Positions 1 through 9,052 of a stretch of 64,000 nt of DNA are shown here, in pieces (positions within the stretch are counted from its first letter, which is position 1; each line of letters begins with the position of its first letter). Source of the stretch: Debaryomyces hansenii CBS767 (Eukaryota > Ascomycota > Pichiomycetes > Serinales > Debaryomycetaceae); the NCBI RefSeq assembly GCF_000006445.2, contig NC_006049.2, positions 1,860,001 to 1,924,000 of the forward strand, given 5' to 3'. The notes under the pieces were generated by a model. It was given only the letters and a program-made list of their open reading frames with translations, did not search any database and was not told where the DNA came from. A program made the position numbers and the translations under genes.

Positions 1-131
1 ATTTGTACTATATATACTTCATAAGATAAAATGATTAATTTACGTGTAGGTTATCTGAGCGCAAAATTAACGTGAGACTGAAGAAACCTAGCAGAGTGAT
101 GTATGAATGTTATTCTTAAATTCATTATACT

Positions 132-586
132 ATGGAAGATACAGAGAAACGTAAGTGTGTGAAAGGCTATCGGTTGAATCAATTTATACTAACCCAGTAG
201 CCGATCCAATATTGGCACAGGTGCCATTAATTAAGAATCCGTCATATCAACCACCAAAACCCATAACATTGAATACAAACTATAATAAATTACTACCAAC
301 ACTTACTAGTTCTGTAATACCCCCAAAGTTGAACTTAACAGAGTTCGATATACAGAGCTGGACTAAGGAGATTGAAGAAATGAAAACAAAAAGCTCGGAA
401 CTAACTACAAGTGAAGACATAAAAGGCTTCAAAGACTGGATAAAGCTGCAGCAATTAAGGATTGCACCTGGCTTTTCGTTCGAGGGCATCATGACTCCGA
501 ACAAAGCAGAAATTCAAGAGAAAAGTACTACTCAAGAAGCAGAAATTAATGAACTTGATAAAGTTTTCGGCAAAACTACAATATAA
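132..586 (+). CDS. Small spliced gene of unknown function (135 aa)
   Basis: I do not recognise this protein. The reading frame open from about position 155 has no good ATG start. An ATG at 132 opens a 19-base exon (M-E-D-T-E-K plus one base), followed by GTAAGT at 151, a TACTAAC box at 187-193 and an AG at 196-197. Joining 132-150 to 198-586 keeps the frame and gives a protein of about 135 residues. It is hydrophilic with no signal peptide or membrane segment. The N-terminal third is rich in Pro, Leu and Asn. A charged, probably helical stretch follows at about residues 60-100, then the motif R-I-A-P-G-F-S-F-E-G. The splice model rests on sequence signals only. Confidence 0.6.
151..197 (+). 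other. Spliceosomal intron (47 nt) of the first gene
   Basis: The donor is GTAAGT at 151-156, the branch site is a perfect TACTAAC at 187-193, and the acceptor is CCAG ending at 197. Only four bases separate the branch box from the end of the intron. Removing it joins an ATG-started exon in frame to the long open frame. Confidence 0.65.
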
Positions 587-609
587 ATAGCATACATTAC
601 TTATTAAAT

Positions 610-1044
610 TTATGAACTCCTAGTGAATTTCCCATCCAAACCACCGTTTTGGTCTAACTTCCGTAGTATCTCTTTCCTTATCTCGCTGTTGAGATTTTCC
701 TTACTATCGAATTTGGTAATCTTGTTTTTGTCGATATTTTTGGCTTTATGCTTTGATAATAATGTTTGCTTTTCTCGTACAGGAGTTGGCGATACTTCTT
801 TTTGTTTTGTCTCCAACTTCTGGACTTCTGCTGTGTTAGAATTATCGTCCAAAGCCGTCTTCTTCTCTTTCATATCAGCCGTCTGTTCAGGATTAATTGT
901 CTTGTTGCATGTAGACTCCGGTAACTGTGGTCCTACAATCTCATCATCACTTTCATCACTACTATCATTTTCAGTGTATTTCTTATTATTACTTTGTTTT
1001 CTTCTCTCTTCTAGTATTTCTTTAGGAATTGATGGACCGATCAT
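610..1044 (-). CDS. GPALPP-motif (DUF3752) protein
   Basis: This is a 144-residue, highly charged protein. It starts M-I-G-P-S-I-P and has a second V-G-P-Q-L-P motif near residue 40, the repeated G-P-x-x-P signature of the GPALPP1/DUF3752 family. The C-terminus has the family-type ending with basic residues and G-G-L-D-G-K-F. The open frame extends upstream to 1179, but I chose the ATG at 1044 because the G-P motif normally sits at the very N-terminus. The family is nuclear and poorly characterised. The middle is low-complexity Lys/Glu/Asn. It converges on the small spliced gene, with about 23 bases between the stops. Confidence 0.6.
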   Translation of the reverse strand: MIGPSIPKEILEERRKQSNNKKYTENDSSDESDDEIVGPQLPESTCNKTINPEQTADMKEKKTALDDNSNTAEVQKLETKQKEVSPTPVREKQTLLSKHKAKNIDKNKITKFDSKENLNSEIRKEILRKLDQNGGLDGKFTRSS

Positions 1045-1447
1045 TATATGTTTACGTGAGAATATCCACACATAATGGGATATTTTACATTCGAGTTTTT
1101 CATTTTCAGTCAGAATCATAAGTGCAGAAAATAAAATCTTCCTACACCAGTAAATATTGTTCAGCATTATATAATGCAAACTACAAAACTATTATATATG
1201 TTTCAATTAGCCACTTGTTTTGATCCTTTGAAACATTGCAACGGTTTTCTACAAAAGAATCGCCAACTAAATCTCAGGTTGCAAATTGAGTCCAGAATTC
1301 ATTTATATAGATTATATTGCACGAAATAATATCTATCAAATATAAGACTGCAGTCATCGAATACGTCCAATAAAATAAGAACGAATCCTTGGGTTATATC
1401 TAGGAGAAATAAATCTAAAGAAGATGGAAAATACAAAAAAAATATGG
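1045..1447. other. Intergenic stretch with the tRNA-Ser terminator
   Basis: I see no gene here. A run of eight A on the top strand (1435-1442) is the Pol III terminator of the tRNA-Ser gene read leftward. The rest is AT-rich flank containing the 5' region of the DUF3752 gene. Confidence 0.5.
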
Positions 1448-1539
1448 CGTCACAGACAGGATTCGAACCTGCGCAGGTAAAACCCAACGCCTAAACTGCT
1501 AATAGCAGGGCGTCGCCTTAACCACTCGGCCACTGTAAC
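1448..1539 (-). tRNA. tRNA-Ser(GCU) with a 10-nt intron
   Basis: Read on the minus strand, the acceptor stem GTTACAG pairs with CTGTGAC. The D-arm, the long variable arm typical of serine tRNAs and the T-arm all fold. The anticodon stem ACGCC/GGCGT encloses C-T-GCT-A, then a short insert, then A. The insert, about 10 bases placed one base after the anticodon, is a standard tRNA intron. It contains AGCAG, which can pair with CTGCT at the anticodon. The spliced length is about 82 nt. A T8 terminator follows at 1442-1435. The anticodon GCU decodes AGC/AGU. Confidence 0.9.
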
Positions 1540-2034
1540 TTATATTAGACAATATCAGAAAAGGATATATATAACATGTAAAATTATTAGAAAAACCAAT
1601 ACTATGAACTGAATGTTAAGTATAACCATATAAAGAGGATAATCACCTTGTAGACGATCTATATAGCGCTGTATGCTATTTGCTATATCGAACTTGTCGC
1701 AGCCGCGTTATCATATTAATATGGCCCACGCAGGGCTATCCAGCAAGTCATTTTCCTTTTAAATACATGGGCATACTGCTTTCGTTATATTGAAATAAGA
1801 TAGATCATATCTATAAAGTAATAAAAATGTCAATATATACATATATGTATACATGGTTCCTATTCACATCTAATGCATTAAACAATATGTGGAGGTTCCA
1901 CGTAAAATTTGTTGAAAATTAAATGGTTGGGCGCTCGTTAACCATTAAGGCGACCGTGTATTTATAAGTGTAAATATTCTTCTTTTCAATTGTCGACTAT
2001 ATATTATTAATTAATTCAACTAAGACTCTACAAC
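1540..2034. promoter_or_regulatory. Upstream region of UGP1
   Basis: About 500 bases between the tRNA-Ser and the UGP1 first exon. I see no coding potential. The part from about 1650 to 1760 is richer in G and C than its surroundings. The sequence before the ATG is a pyrimidine and TA-rich leader. It presumably holds the UGP1 promoter, but no specific factor site is clear to me. Confidence 0.4.
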
Positions 2035-3672
2035 ATGTCTGCTACTGCTCCAAAGAAACATACTAAGACTCAGTCTACATATGTAAGTGAATACGATTTC
2101 GAAATCAAGTTCTGATAGAACTGGTCGCTAAATTGACATAATTGCGGTCTAACACCAATTTGAAAACTGATTGATTTAGCATCATAATACAAGTAGCCGA
2201 TTACTAACACATCATAGGCCTTTGATAACACTGCAACTAACATTGCAGCTTCTCAAATGCGTAATGCATTGAACAACTTAGCTGATACTGTTCAGGATTC
2301 TGAAAAGCAATCTAGATTCGAAAATGAAATGGACAGCTTTTTCGCATTATTCAGAAGGTATTTAACCGATAAGGCTGCTGGTTCTACCTTAGATTGGGAG
2401 AAAGTTAAATCTCCATCCCCAGATGAAGTTGTTCAATACAAGTCATTGAGCGAAAATGGTGCTAATAATTTGGATAAATTGGCTGTTTTAAAGTTGAATG
2501 GTGGTTTAGGTACCTCAATGGGTTGTGTTGGTCCAAAGTCTGTTATTGAAGTAAGAGACGGTAACACATTTTTGGATTTATCTGTCAGACAAATTGAACA
2601 CTTAAACAGAAAGTATGACGCCGATGTGCCATTATTATTGATGAATTCTTTCAACACTGATGCTGACACTGAAAAGATTATTAAGAAGTACCAAGGACAT
2701 AGAATTAGAGTCAAAACTTTCAACCAATCAAGATTCCCAAGAATATTCAAGGATTCCTTATTACCAGTCCCACAATCATTCGATGATGACTTAGATTCTT
2801 GGTACCCTCCAGGTCATGGTGATTTGTTTGAATCATTAATTTCTTCTGGTGAATTAGACTCTTTATTAGAACAAGGAAGAGAGGTCTTATTCGTGTCTAA
2901 CGGTGATAATTTGGGTGCAACTGTAGACTCCAAGATTTTAGATCATATGATTGATACTGGCGCTGAATACATTATGGAATTAACTGATAAAACTAGAGCT
3001 GATGTTAAGGGTGGTACTTTAATTAACTATGAGGGACAAGTTAGATTATTAGAAATTGCCCAAGTTGCCAAAGAACACGTTGAAGATTTTAAATCTATCA
3101 AAAAATTCAAGTATTTCAATACTAATAACTTGTGGATCAACTTAAGAGCCATCAAGAAATTGGTTGAGGCAGACGGCATTCAGGCTGAAATTATTCCAAA
3201 CCAAAAAACTATTTCTAAGGGTTCATCGGACATCAACGTGTTACAATTAGAAACTGCTGTGGGTGCAGCTATTAAGCACTTCAACAAGGCACATGGTGTT
3301 GTTGTTCCAAGATCAAGATTCTTACCAGTCAAGACTTGTTCTGATTTGTTATTGGTTAAATCTGATTTATTCTTCTTAGAACATGGTGCTTTAAAATTAG
3401 ATCCTGTAAGAGATGGATTCGCTAATCCATTGATTAAATTAGGATCTCACTTCAAAAAAGTCTCTGGATTCCAATCTAGAATTGGCCATATGCCAAGGAT
3501 TTTAGAATTGGACCACTTGACTATCACTGGTAATGTTACGTTAGGTAAAAATGTTACTTTGAAGGGTACTGTCATTATTGTTTGTAACGATGGTGATAAG
3601 ATTGATATTCCAAATGGTTCTATTTTAGAAAATGTTGTCGTTACTGGTAACTTGACTATTTTGGAACATTAG
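2035..3672 (+). CDS. UGP1: UTP-glucose-1-phosphate uridylyltransferase
   Basis: This cytosolic enzyme makes UDP-glucose from UTP and glucose-1-phosphate, feeding glycogen, trehalose, beta-glucan and glycoprotein synthesis. The uninterrupted frame from 2257 lacks the N-terminus. A 48-base exon at 2035-2082 (M-S-A-T-A-P-K-K-H) joins across an intron at 2083-2217 to A-F-D-N-T-A, giving 500 residues, the usual length for yeast Ugp1. The UDPGP-family nucleotide-binding motif [10 protein letters not shown] is near residue 107. The C-terminal left-handed beta-helix region with repeated N-V-T-L motifs is intact. Codon choice is strongly biased, with hardly any CTG, as expected for an abundant protein. 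Confidence 0.96.
2083..2217 (+). other. Spliceosomal intron (135 nt) of UGP1
   Basis: The donor is GTAAGT at 2083-2088, the branch site TACTAAC at 2202-2208 and the acceptor TAG ends at 2217, nine bases after the branch box. Splicing keeps the frame and supplies the missing N-terminus. Confidence 0.9.
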
Positions 3673-4446
3673 TGTCCTGGTTTTTACTTATATAGGTTGC
3701 TTCCTGTTTATAAACCCAATAGCTATTACATTTCATTGTGATAATTTTTTGTAATCTTTCATATCGTTGTTGCATTCAGTAGTTTTCGTTAGACTAATGC
3801 TTGGTTGTATAGGGATATTTTATTGTATTTCTCGAATTTACAAAATTTTGTTATTTTTGCAGCTAAACAAAAATACTTGAAAAATATAAATCAATTTACA
3901 ATGCCTATAAAAACTAAATATATAAGAACCTATAGTATCCCCATTAATACAAAACCTTGATTATATAAACATAAAGCAGTACTTATCGAGGATCAAAGTC
4001 AATAATCAAAATCAATAAATAGCAGTGTTATTTGTCTGACAACGAATTTAAAATATCAAGATATAGAATAGTAATTGTCTGGTAAAAAAGTAATGTCTAG
4101 TCAACATAGCATGTTTTACTAATCTTTATTGCATCCACGAAGTTAATCAGTCAGGCTTATTTAGTGGTTTCATTATGTTTGGTGCCGAGTTTTTTGCACA
4201 CCATTGTGTCGTCCTGGAGCAACGATACTTCATATAGGTTAATGTAGCCCTCTGTTCAATAAAGTAATTAACTGAAAAACCACTAACCGTGCGGAAAGAA
4301 ATTAAAAACAAATCATTAATATACTCCTTACTTATCATTCGGAAAGAAATTAAAAACAAATCATTAATATACTCCCTACTTAAGCATACAGATTGAAATA
4401 TATTCAATATATGTGTGCTTGTGGTTTCCAAATGCTACAAGCTTCG
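3673..4446. other. Intergenic region between UGP1 and tRNA-Arg
   Basis: AT-rich DNA with no convincing gene. A 94-codon open frame on the minus strand runs through a duplicated segment and looks spurious. The only structure I see is the 48-base tandem duplication listed separately. Confidence 0.5.
4292..4382. repeat. Tandem duplication, 48-bp period, about 1.9 copies
   Basis: The first unit begins CGGAAAGAAATTAAAAACAA at 4292 and the second begins with the same bases at 4340. Over the 43 shared bases there is a single difference (CTTACT versus CCTACT). It lies about 65 bases upstream of the tRNA-Arg gene. Confidence 0.9.
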
Positions 4447-4543
4447 TTCCTCATGGCCCAATGGTCAAGGCGTCTGGCTACGATTTCGTATCCACTTCTC
4501 GGTTGGAACCAGAAGATTCCAGGTTCGACTCCTGGTGGGGAAG
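4447..4543 (+). tRNA. tRNA-Arg(ACG) with a 24-nt intron
   Basis: The acceptor stem TTCCTCA pairs with TGGGGAA. The anticodon stem TCTGG/CCAGA and the T-stem CCAGG/CCTGG are complete. The anticodon loop starts C-T-ACG-A and is interrupted by a 24-base insert, giving 73 nt after splicing. The intron holds TCGT, which can pair with ACGA around the anticodon. A run of eight T at 4549-4556 is the Pol III terminator. After A-to-I editing the anticodon would read CGU, CGC and CGA. Confidence 0.9.
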
Positions 4544-4655
4544 CTTAATTTTTTTTCCACCTGTCGCCTAGCCTATCCGAGATTAAAAGAGTTATTTAAA
4601 GGAAAGAAGTGAACAATTAGTCATGGATAATATATAATAACTAAAACTAGTTCCA

Positions 4656-5168
4656 ATGCTCCCTCAACCCATAAATATCAAGAAGTGGATAGAAGAGAAT
4701 AGTCATTTGTTGCAGCCACCTGTGAACAACTATTGTATCCATAAAGGTGGGTCTACAGTCATGCTTGTTGGAGGACCGAACGAAAGAACAGATTATCATA
4801 TAAACCAAACCCCGGAATATTTTCATCAATTGAAAGGTCTGATGTGTTTAAAGGTTGTAGATGATGGCGAATTTAGAGATATTATTATCGGAGAGGATGA
4901 TTCTTTCCTTTTACCACCAAATACGCCGCATAATCCTGTTAGATATGCTAATACCATTGGTTTAGTGGTCGAACAAGATAGACCATCCCACTGTGACGAT
5001 AAATTACGCTGGTATTGTCTGGGTTGTAAGGAAATTAACCATGAGGCACAATTCCACTGTACAGATTTAGGAACTCAGGTTAAAGATGCCATCCTTCTGT
5101 ATGAAAATAATATAGAAGCAAGAACTTGTAGCAAGTGTGGAACACTCAACTACTCGAAGCCTCAATGA
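4656..5168 (+). CDS. BNA1: 3-hydroxyanthranilate 3,4-dioxygenase
   Basis: This is the kynurenine-pathway enzyme that opens 3-hydroxyanthranilate on the way to quinolinate and NAD. The 170-residue cupin protein has the usual length. Iron ligands are visible as H48 and E54 in H-I-N-Q-T-P-E and H92 in P-P-N-T-P-H. Two C-terminal Cys pairs (C121/C124 and C158/C161) form the rubredoxin-like metal site of fungal and bacterial members. CTG codons at residues 62 and 122 sit at polar or loop positions, in keeping with CTG as Ser. The start is the first ATG of the frame. The gene converges on the MTFP1-like gene. Confidence 0.95.
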   Translation: MLPQPINIKKWIEENSHLLQPPVNNYCIHKGGSTVMLVGGPNERTDYHINQTPEYFHQLKGLMCLKVVDDGEFRDIIIGEDDSFLLPPNTPHNPVRYANTIGLVVEQDRPSHCDDKLRWYCLGCKEINHEAQFHCTDLGTQVKDAILLYENNIEARTCSKCGTLNYSKPQ

Positions 5169-5238
5169 AAGTCTCATGAAAATACAAATATATATGAGAT
5201 AAATATAACTATAAGTGACTCTAAGTAAAATATATGAA

Positions 5239-5889
5239 TTAAGACAATTTCTGCTTGTAGAAGTCTTCACCTTTATCAAAGATCCAGTCAATGGCAACTT
5301 CACATGGCTCATCGAATACGTATGGCAATAATGGAACTATACCTAAACCAATAGCAACGGGTCCATATGTCTTCAATGGCTTGATAGACGAGTTTTTAAA
5401 CATGAGAGACGAATATCTAACTGCACTGTGGATTGTGAATGCGGGCAAACCCATAGAGGCAATAGTCTGGAAAAGACCTCTCTTCAACCCCGCTAATCTC
5501 CAGTCAGTGTCAACTAACCTACCTTCATGCGTATCATGGAATACACGGGCAGCAACTGGGTTGGCTTCAGGATATGGGTAATTCCATGGATACATGCCTT
5601 CAGTGTATTTGCCCTCTGATTTGGCCTTCACCTTCCAGGCAGCGTATGAAACATCACCTAAAATATATAACCACGATACACCATATCCCATTTTAACTAG
5701 ATATGGATGGGCTACCGGACGAAAAGATTCACCTATATCTGACGTATATGCAACATAACGATGGGATGCAACTAAAATGGTACGGAATCTATTAGCGTAA
5801 GCTGCATATCTCAAATTGCTTTCCTCTTCGTAGGTATCACTTTTAAGTGATTCTTTCACTTGATTTACTTTCTCTGGGACCGAACTCAT
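5239..5889 (-). CDS. Mitochondrial fission process protein 1-like (MTP18 family)
   Basis: A 216-residue protein of the MTFP1/MTP18 family, whose members are inner mitochondrial membrane proteins linked in animals to fission. Recognisable segments are R-Y-V-A-Y-T-S-D-I-G-E-S-F-R-P near residue 44 and the following G-Y-G-V-S-W-L-Y hydrophobic stretch. Later come a Gly/Leu-rich segment and P-L-L-P-Y-V-F-D-E-P near the C-terminus. The hydrophobic helices are moderate, as is usual for the family. It is divergent from DSC3, with 138 bases between the ATGs. The role in yeast is inferred from the family only. Confidence 0.8.
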   Translation of the reverse strand: MSSVPEKVNQVKESLKSDTYEEESNLRYAAYANRFRTILVASHRYVAYTSDIGESFRPVAHPYLVKMGYGVSWLYILGDVSYAAWKVKAKSEGKYTEGMYPWNYPYPEANPVAARVFHDTHEGRLVDTDWRLAGLKRGLFQTIASMGLPAFTIHSAVRYSSLMFKNSSIKPLKTYGPVAIGLGIVPLLPYVFDEPCEVAIDWIFDKGEDFYKQKLS

Positions 5890-6027
5890 AGGACCTTGAC
5901 TTAATTTCGTTTTAAAAAATTTGACAGCTAAATAAATAAATTACTTTGTCAACTATTTTATCGCACTCAGAATTAGGAGAATTCTGTAACTCCTTTTATA
6001 CATATAGAAGATCATTATATATAAACA

Positions 6028-6900
6028 ATGAAGTACACTATTGTTATAAGGTTTACTAGCACATCTTCATCTGTTCAGAATGTGAAAGACTTAAGTATCC
6101 CATTGTCAATTAATTTCGAAAGGGATGATGTTAATAAGCTAGTTAATGTAAACTGGTTGAAGGCAACTATCAGAGAGAAAGTAAATGTTTGTGAGAACAA
6201 GAGACTTAGGTTAATTTACAATGGAAGGGTACTAAATGAAGCGACGAATTTCCGGAAGGATATATTCGAGCCAAAACTTAGACAACTGAAACTACTTGGG
6301 GAGCAGACAGAGGAAAAGATATATGTCCACTGTGTTGTTGGAGAAGAGTTGACAGCGGAGCAATTGGCAGAGGAAAACCAGCTAGACAATAAGCCTCAAC
6401 AAAGAACTACAGCTCCGGAGGTAATAGGATTCGATCGTCTATTGCAACAGGGATTTTCCCAGGAAGATATCAATGATTTGCGGAGGCAATTTGTTCTGAT
6501 ATATGGAACCAATTTACCGTCTAGAAGAACAGACCAGATTAACGATTTGGAGGAAGAGGAACATGCTCAAAGTACAATAAGACAATTAGAAGAGAGATGG
6601 ATAGAATCAACGGTGAATACTGCCGAACCAGGAAATGCCAGTACTCCGGCTGCCCCCAGCGCTGAAGCTCCTTCCAACGCAGAACAACAAGCACCACCAC
6701 ATCCACTGTCAGACTTGGATGACGGGCATGGGAACGAAGATCTCCTTATTGGACTCTTGGTGGGGGTATTTTTGGGAGTTCTAAGCTTGATATTCATCGT
6801 TGGAGATGATACCATTTGCAATAAACGACAAAAGATGTCTATCATCGCTGGGGTTGTACTCAACTGCATGTTTGCAATAGTAAGAGGTTCATGGATTTGA
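6028..6900 (+). CDS. DSC3: DSC E3 ubiquitin ligase complex subunit 3
   Basis: 290 residues with the Dsc3 architecture. An N-terminal ubiquitin-like fold (DUF2407, about residues 1-115) carries the R-L-I-Y-N-G-R-V-L motif. A charged middle contains F-D-R-L-L-Q-Q-G-F-S-Q-E-D-I. The C-terminus has two membrane segments, about residues 235-260 and 270-288. In S. cerevisiae the Dsc/Tul1 complex ubiquitinates membrane proteins at the Golgi, endosome and vacuole. In fission yeast it activates SREBP. A Pro/Ala-rich linker precedes the membrane part. The assignment rests on domain order and motif likeness. Confidence 0.85.
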   Translation: MKYTIVIRFTSTSSSVQNVKDLSIPLSINFERDDVNKLVNVNWLKATIREKVNVCENKRLRLIYNGRVLNEATNFRKDIFEPKLRQLKLLGEQTEEKIYVHCVVGEELTAEQLAEENQLDNKPQQRTTAPEVIGFDRLLQQGFSQEDINDLRRQFVLIYGTNLPSRRTDQINDLEEEEHAQSTIRQLEERWIESTVNTAEPGNASTPAAPSAEAPSNAEQQAPPHPLSDLDDGHGNEDLLIGLLVGVFLGVLSLIFIVGDDTICNKRQKMSIIAGVVLNCMFAIVRGSWI

Positions 6901-6972
6901 GTCAATTGATCTACAATTAACCACTTGCCGGCATCTGCAGAAAACCGACAATGTGATTCTTAGAGACTTGCC

Positions 6973-7003
6973 ATCCGAATTATTGTATTTCAATAATTCG
7001 GAT
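6973..7003. repeat. Perfect 13-bp inverted repeat, 5-nt loop
   Basis: ATCCGAATTATTG at 6973-6985 is the exact reverse complement of 6991-7003, separated by TATTT. It lies 73 bases after the DSC3 stop codon, so it could fold in the DSC3 3' UTR. Confidence 0.9.
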
Positions 7004-7853
7004 CGCAACTACACGAGAATGTTTGACCTACCAGCCCTCAGTAATTCCAATATACATCGCGAAAGATAAATCTTCCTCGAAATACGTAACTCAAACTACT
7101 GAAAGGGCGTTAAGATGGTCGTTGCTCCAAACAACCAAAGGTTGAACGGATATTATTCTCGCCAGGAACTTGACGCTCGCCAACTCGTTGGGATATCTGA
7201 AAAAGACAAGCAACACGGTAATAGTTCTGGCTGCCGCACAAAGAAGAAAAGATAAATATTTTTTAAATGGTGGTATACGAAGCATTTTATAGTACAATTG
7301 GTGAGATGCGATTACCCGGATTTTATATCCAGGGCTGAACTAGATCGTTAGTTGTGTCGATTCCTCCGTTGCACAGCATATATCGCTACTATCCCTGTGT
7401 GCCACCAATAGGACACTGCAGACAGATATTAGCGACTGACTGCATGGCCTGGGTGGATCGCTGGTGCAATCTCGTTGAAATGTCGTTTTTCTGCAATGGA
7501 ATGCCACTCCCGTTCGCTTCAAAACAGAAACTCAATGCGACTGGGACCCTTTGACCCTTTGACCCGTAACACAGTTGGTCCCCTCGTCGTTCTGTATGGT
7601 TCTACAAGTGAACTGAAGTTTCTAGTGGTATTTCAGTATTCTGTCCCGGCCTTACGTCCATATCACCGCCGGGTTACAGGATCCAGAGATGCTCGCTTTC
7701 TCTAGGTTAAATGAACCACTACACCTTCCTAACTACATAGATATCTACCTCTCTGGTATACATGTCTATATGTATCGTATTCACGCGTCGTATTCGCTTA
7801 TCTTTGTAGCAGAGTAAGTAGAATCACCCAATAATGGGTTATCAAATTATCAG

Positions 7854-7859
7854 CACGTG
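7854..7859. promoter_or_regulatory. CACGTG E-box upstream of ODC1
   Basis: A palindromic CACGTG about 224 bases before the ODC1 start. In yeasts this core is bound by Cbf1 or Tye7-type bHLH proteins. Function is inferred from the core only. Confidence 0.35.
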
Positions 7860-8082
7860 AAATATCGGAACCTTGATTTCCCGGTGAAAAGTTATAGAGT
7901 GGGGTCTTCGTTAATCCATACTGAAAAGTTTGAAAGTATATAATTAGTTGTTCTCGGAGTTAAAAAGACTATTTGAATTGTAGATTTCCAAATTTGGGAC
8001 TTAAAGGATTTGTATTTCAATAAAGAGGGTTTTCAAAGTTATATATCAAAAAATATTCGACAATAGATATCAGAAATAGAAA

Positions 8083-8949
8083 ATGTCAGTCGAAACACCT
8101 AAACCGTTACCATTTATTTACCAATTTGCATCAGGTGCCATTGCTGGGGTTTCCGAGATCTTGGTGATGTACCCATTGGATGTTGTTAAAACTAGACAAC
8201 AATTGGATTCGACAAACGCGTACAATGGGACTATCAGATGCTTAAAGAAGATTGTTAAGGAAGAAGGATTCTCGAGGTTGTACAAGGGTATTTCGGCGCC
8301 AATTTTGATGGAAGCACCAAAGAGAGCTACCAAATTTGCGGCTAATGACGAATGGGGGAAGTTCTACAGAGGGTTTTTTGGTGTTCCTACCATGACTCAG
8401 TCATTGGCAGTTTTGACAGGGGCTACAGCAGGTGCCACTGAGTCGTTTGTGGTTGTTCCATTCGAATTGGTCAAGATTAAGTTGCAAGATAGATCCTCCA
8501 AGTTCAACGGTATGGGTGAAGTTTTAAAGCATATTATTAAGACAGATGGTGTCTTTGGATTGTACAAGGGTTTAGAATCCACTTTGTGGAGACATGTTAT
8601 GTGGAACGCCGGTTACTTTGGTTTGATTCATCAGGTCAGAACATTGATGCCAAAGCCTAAGACTTCTTCTGAAAAGACTCTTGTCGACTTGACTTGTGGT
8701 ACCATTGGTGGTACTTTCGGTACTGTGATGAATACCCCATTCGATGTTGTTAAGTCCAGAATTCAAGCTGGTTCAACCAGATACAGATGGACTTTGCCAT
8801 CCTTACTTACTGTAGCTAAGGAAGAAGGATTCACTGCATTGTACAAAGGTTTTATTCCAAAAGTTTTAAGATTAGGCCCAGGTGGTGGTATCTTGTTAGT
8901 CGTTTTCACGACTTGTATGGATTTCTTCAGAACAATGAAGGAAACTTAA
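8083..8949 (+). CDS. ODC1: Mitochondrial 2-oxodicarboxylate carrier
   Basis: A 288-residue member of the mitochondrial carrier family with three repeats of about 100 residues. Each begins with the P-x-[DE]-x-x-[KR] signature: Y-P-L-D-V-V-K near residue 27, V-P-F-E-L-V-K near 125 and T-P-F-D-V-V-K near 222. The sequence closely matches yeast Odc1/Odc2, which exchange 2-oxoadipate and 2-oxoglutarate across the inner membrane for lysine and glutamate metabolism. A single gene here may serve both roles. Codon use is biased, suggesting good expression. ODC1 and ODC2 cannot be told apart by sequence alone. Confidence 0.93.
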   Translation: MSVETPKPLPFIYQFASGAIAGVSEILVMYPLDVVKTRQQLDSTNAYNGTIRCLKKIVKEEGFSRLYKGISAPILMEAPKRATKFAANDEWGKFYRGFFGVPTMTQSLAVLTGATAGATESFVVVPFELVKIKLQDRSSKFNGMGEVLKHIIKTDGVFGLYKGLESTLWRHVMWNAGYFGLIHQVRTLMPKPKTSSEKTLVDLTCGTIGGTFGTVMNTPFDVVKSRIQAGSTRYRWTLPSLLTVAKEEGFTALYKGFIPKVLRLGPGGGILLVVFTTCMDFFRTMKET

Positions 8950-9052
8950 GGTTATTCATCGTTTTTGACTCGTTTACTAATGCTGGAGGATAAGATATGG
9001 TTGCTGTTATTAATATGGTAAATTATTTACAAATAGATAGTGATAGTATATA

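Larger units (their letters stand above)
6901..8082. other. GC-enriched gene-free stretch upstream of ODC1
   Basis: About 1.2 kb with no credible gene. The open frames on either strand are under 80 codons and low-quality. Sample blocks (7381-7440) are close to 48% G+C, well above other intergenic DNA here. It contains a perfect 13-bp hairpin at 6973-7003, a tandem TTTGACCC at about 7549-7564 and a CACGTG box at 7854-7859. The last 200 bases before ODC1 are AT-rich and promoter-like. It may be a long regulatory region or decayed sequence. Confidence 0.5.

Noticed and set aside
610..1179. Longer N-terminus for the DUF3752 gene
   Set aside because: The extra 45 residues are hydrophobic and Cys-rich and precede the conserved M-I-G-P-S-I-P start, so they are probably 5' UTR.
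4147..4431. A 94-codon minus-strand frame
   Set aside because: Its internal repeat is only the translation of the 48-base tandem duplication, whose period is a multiple of three.
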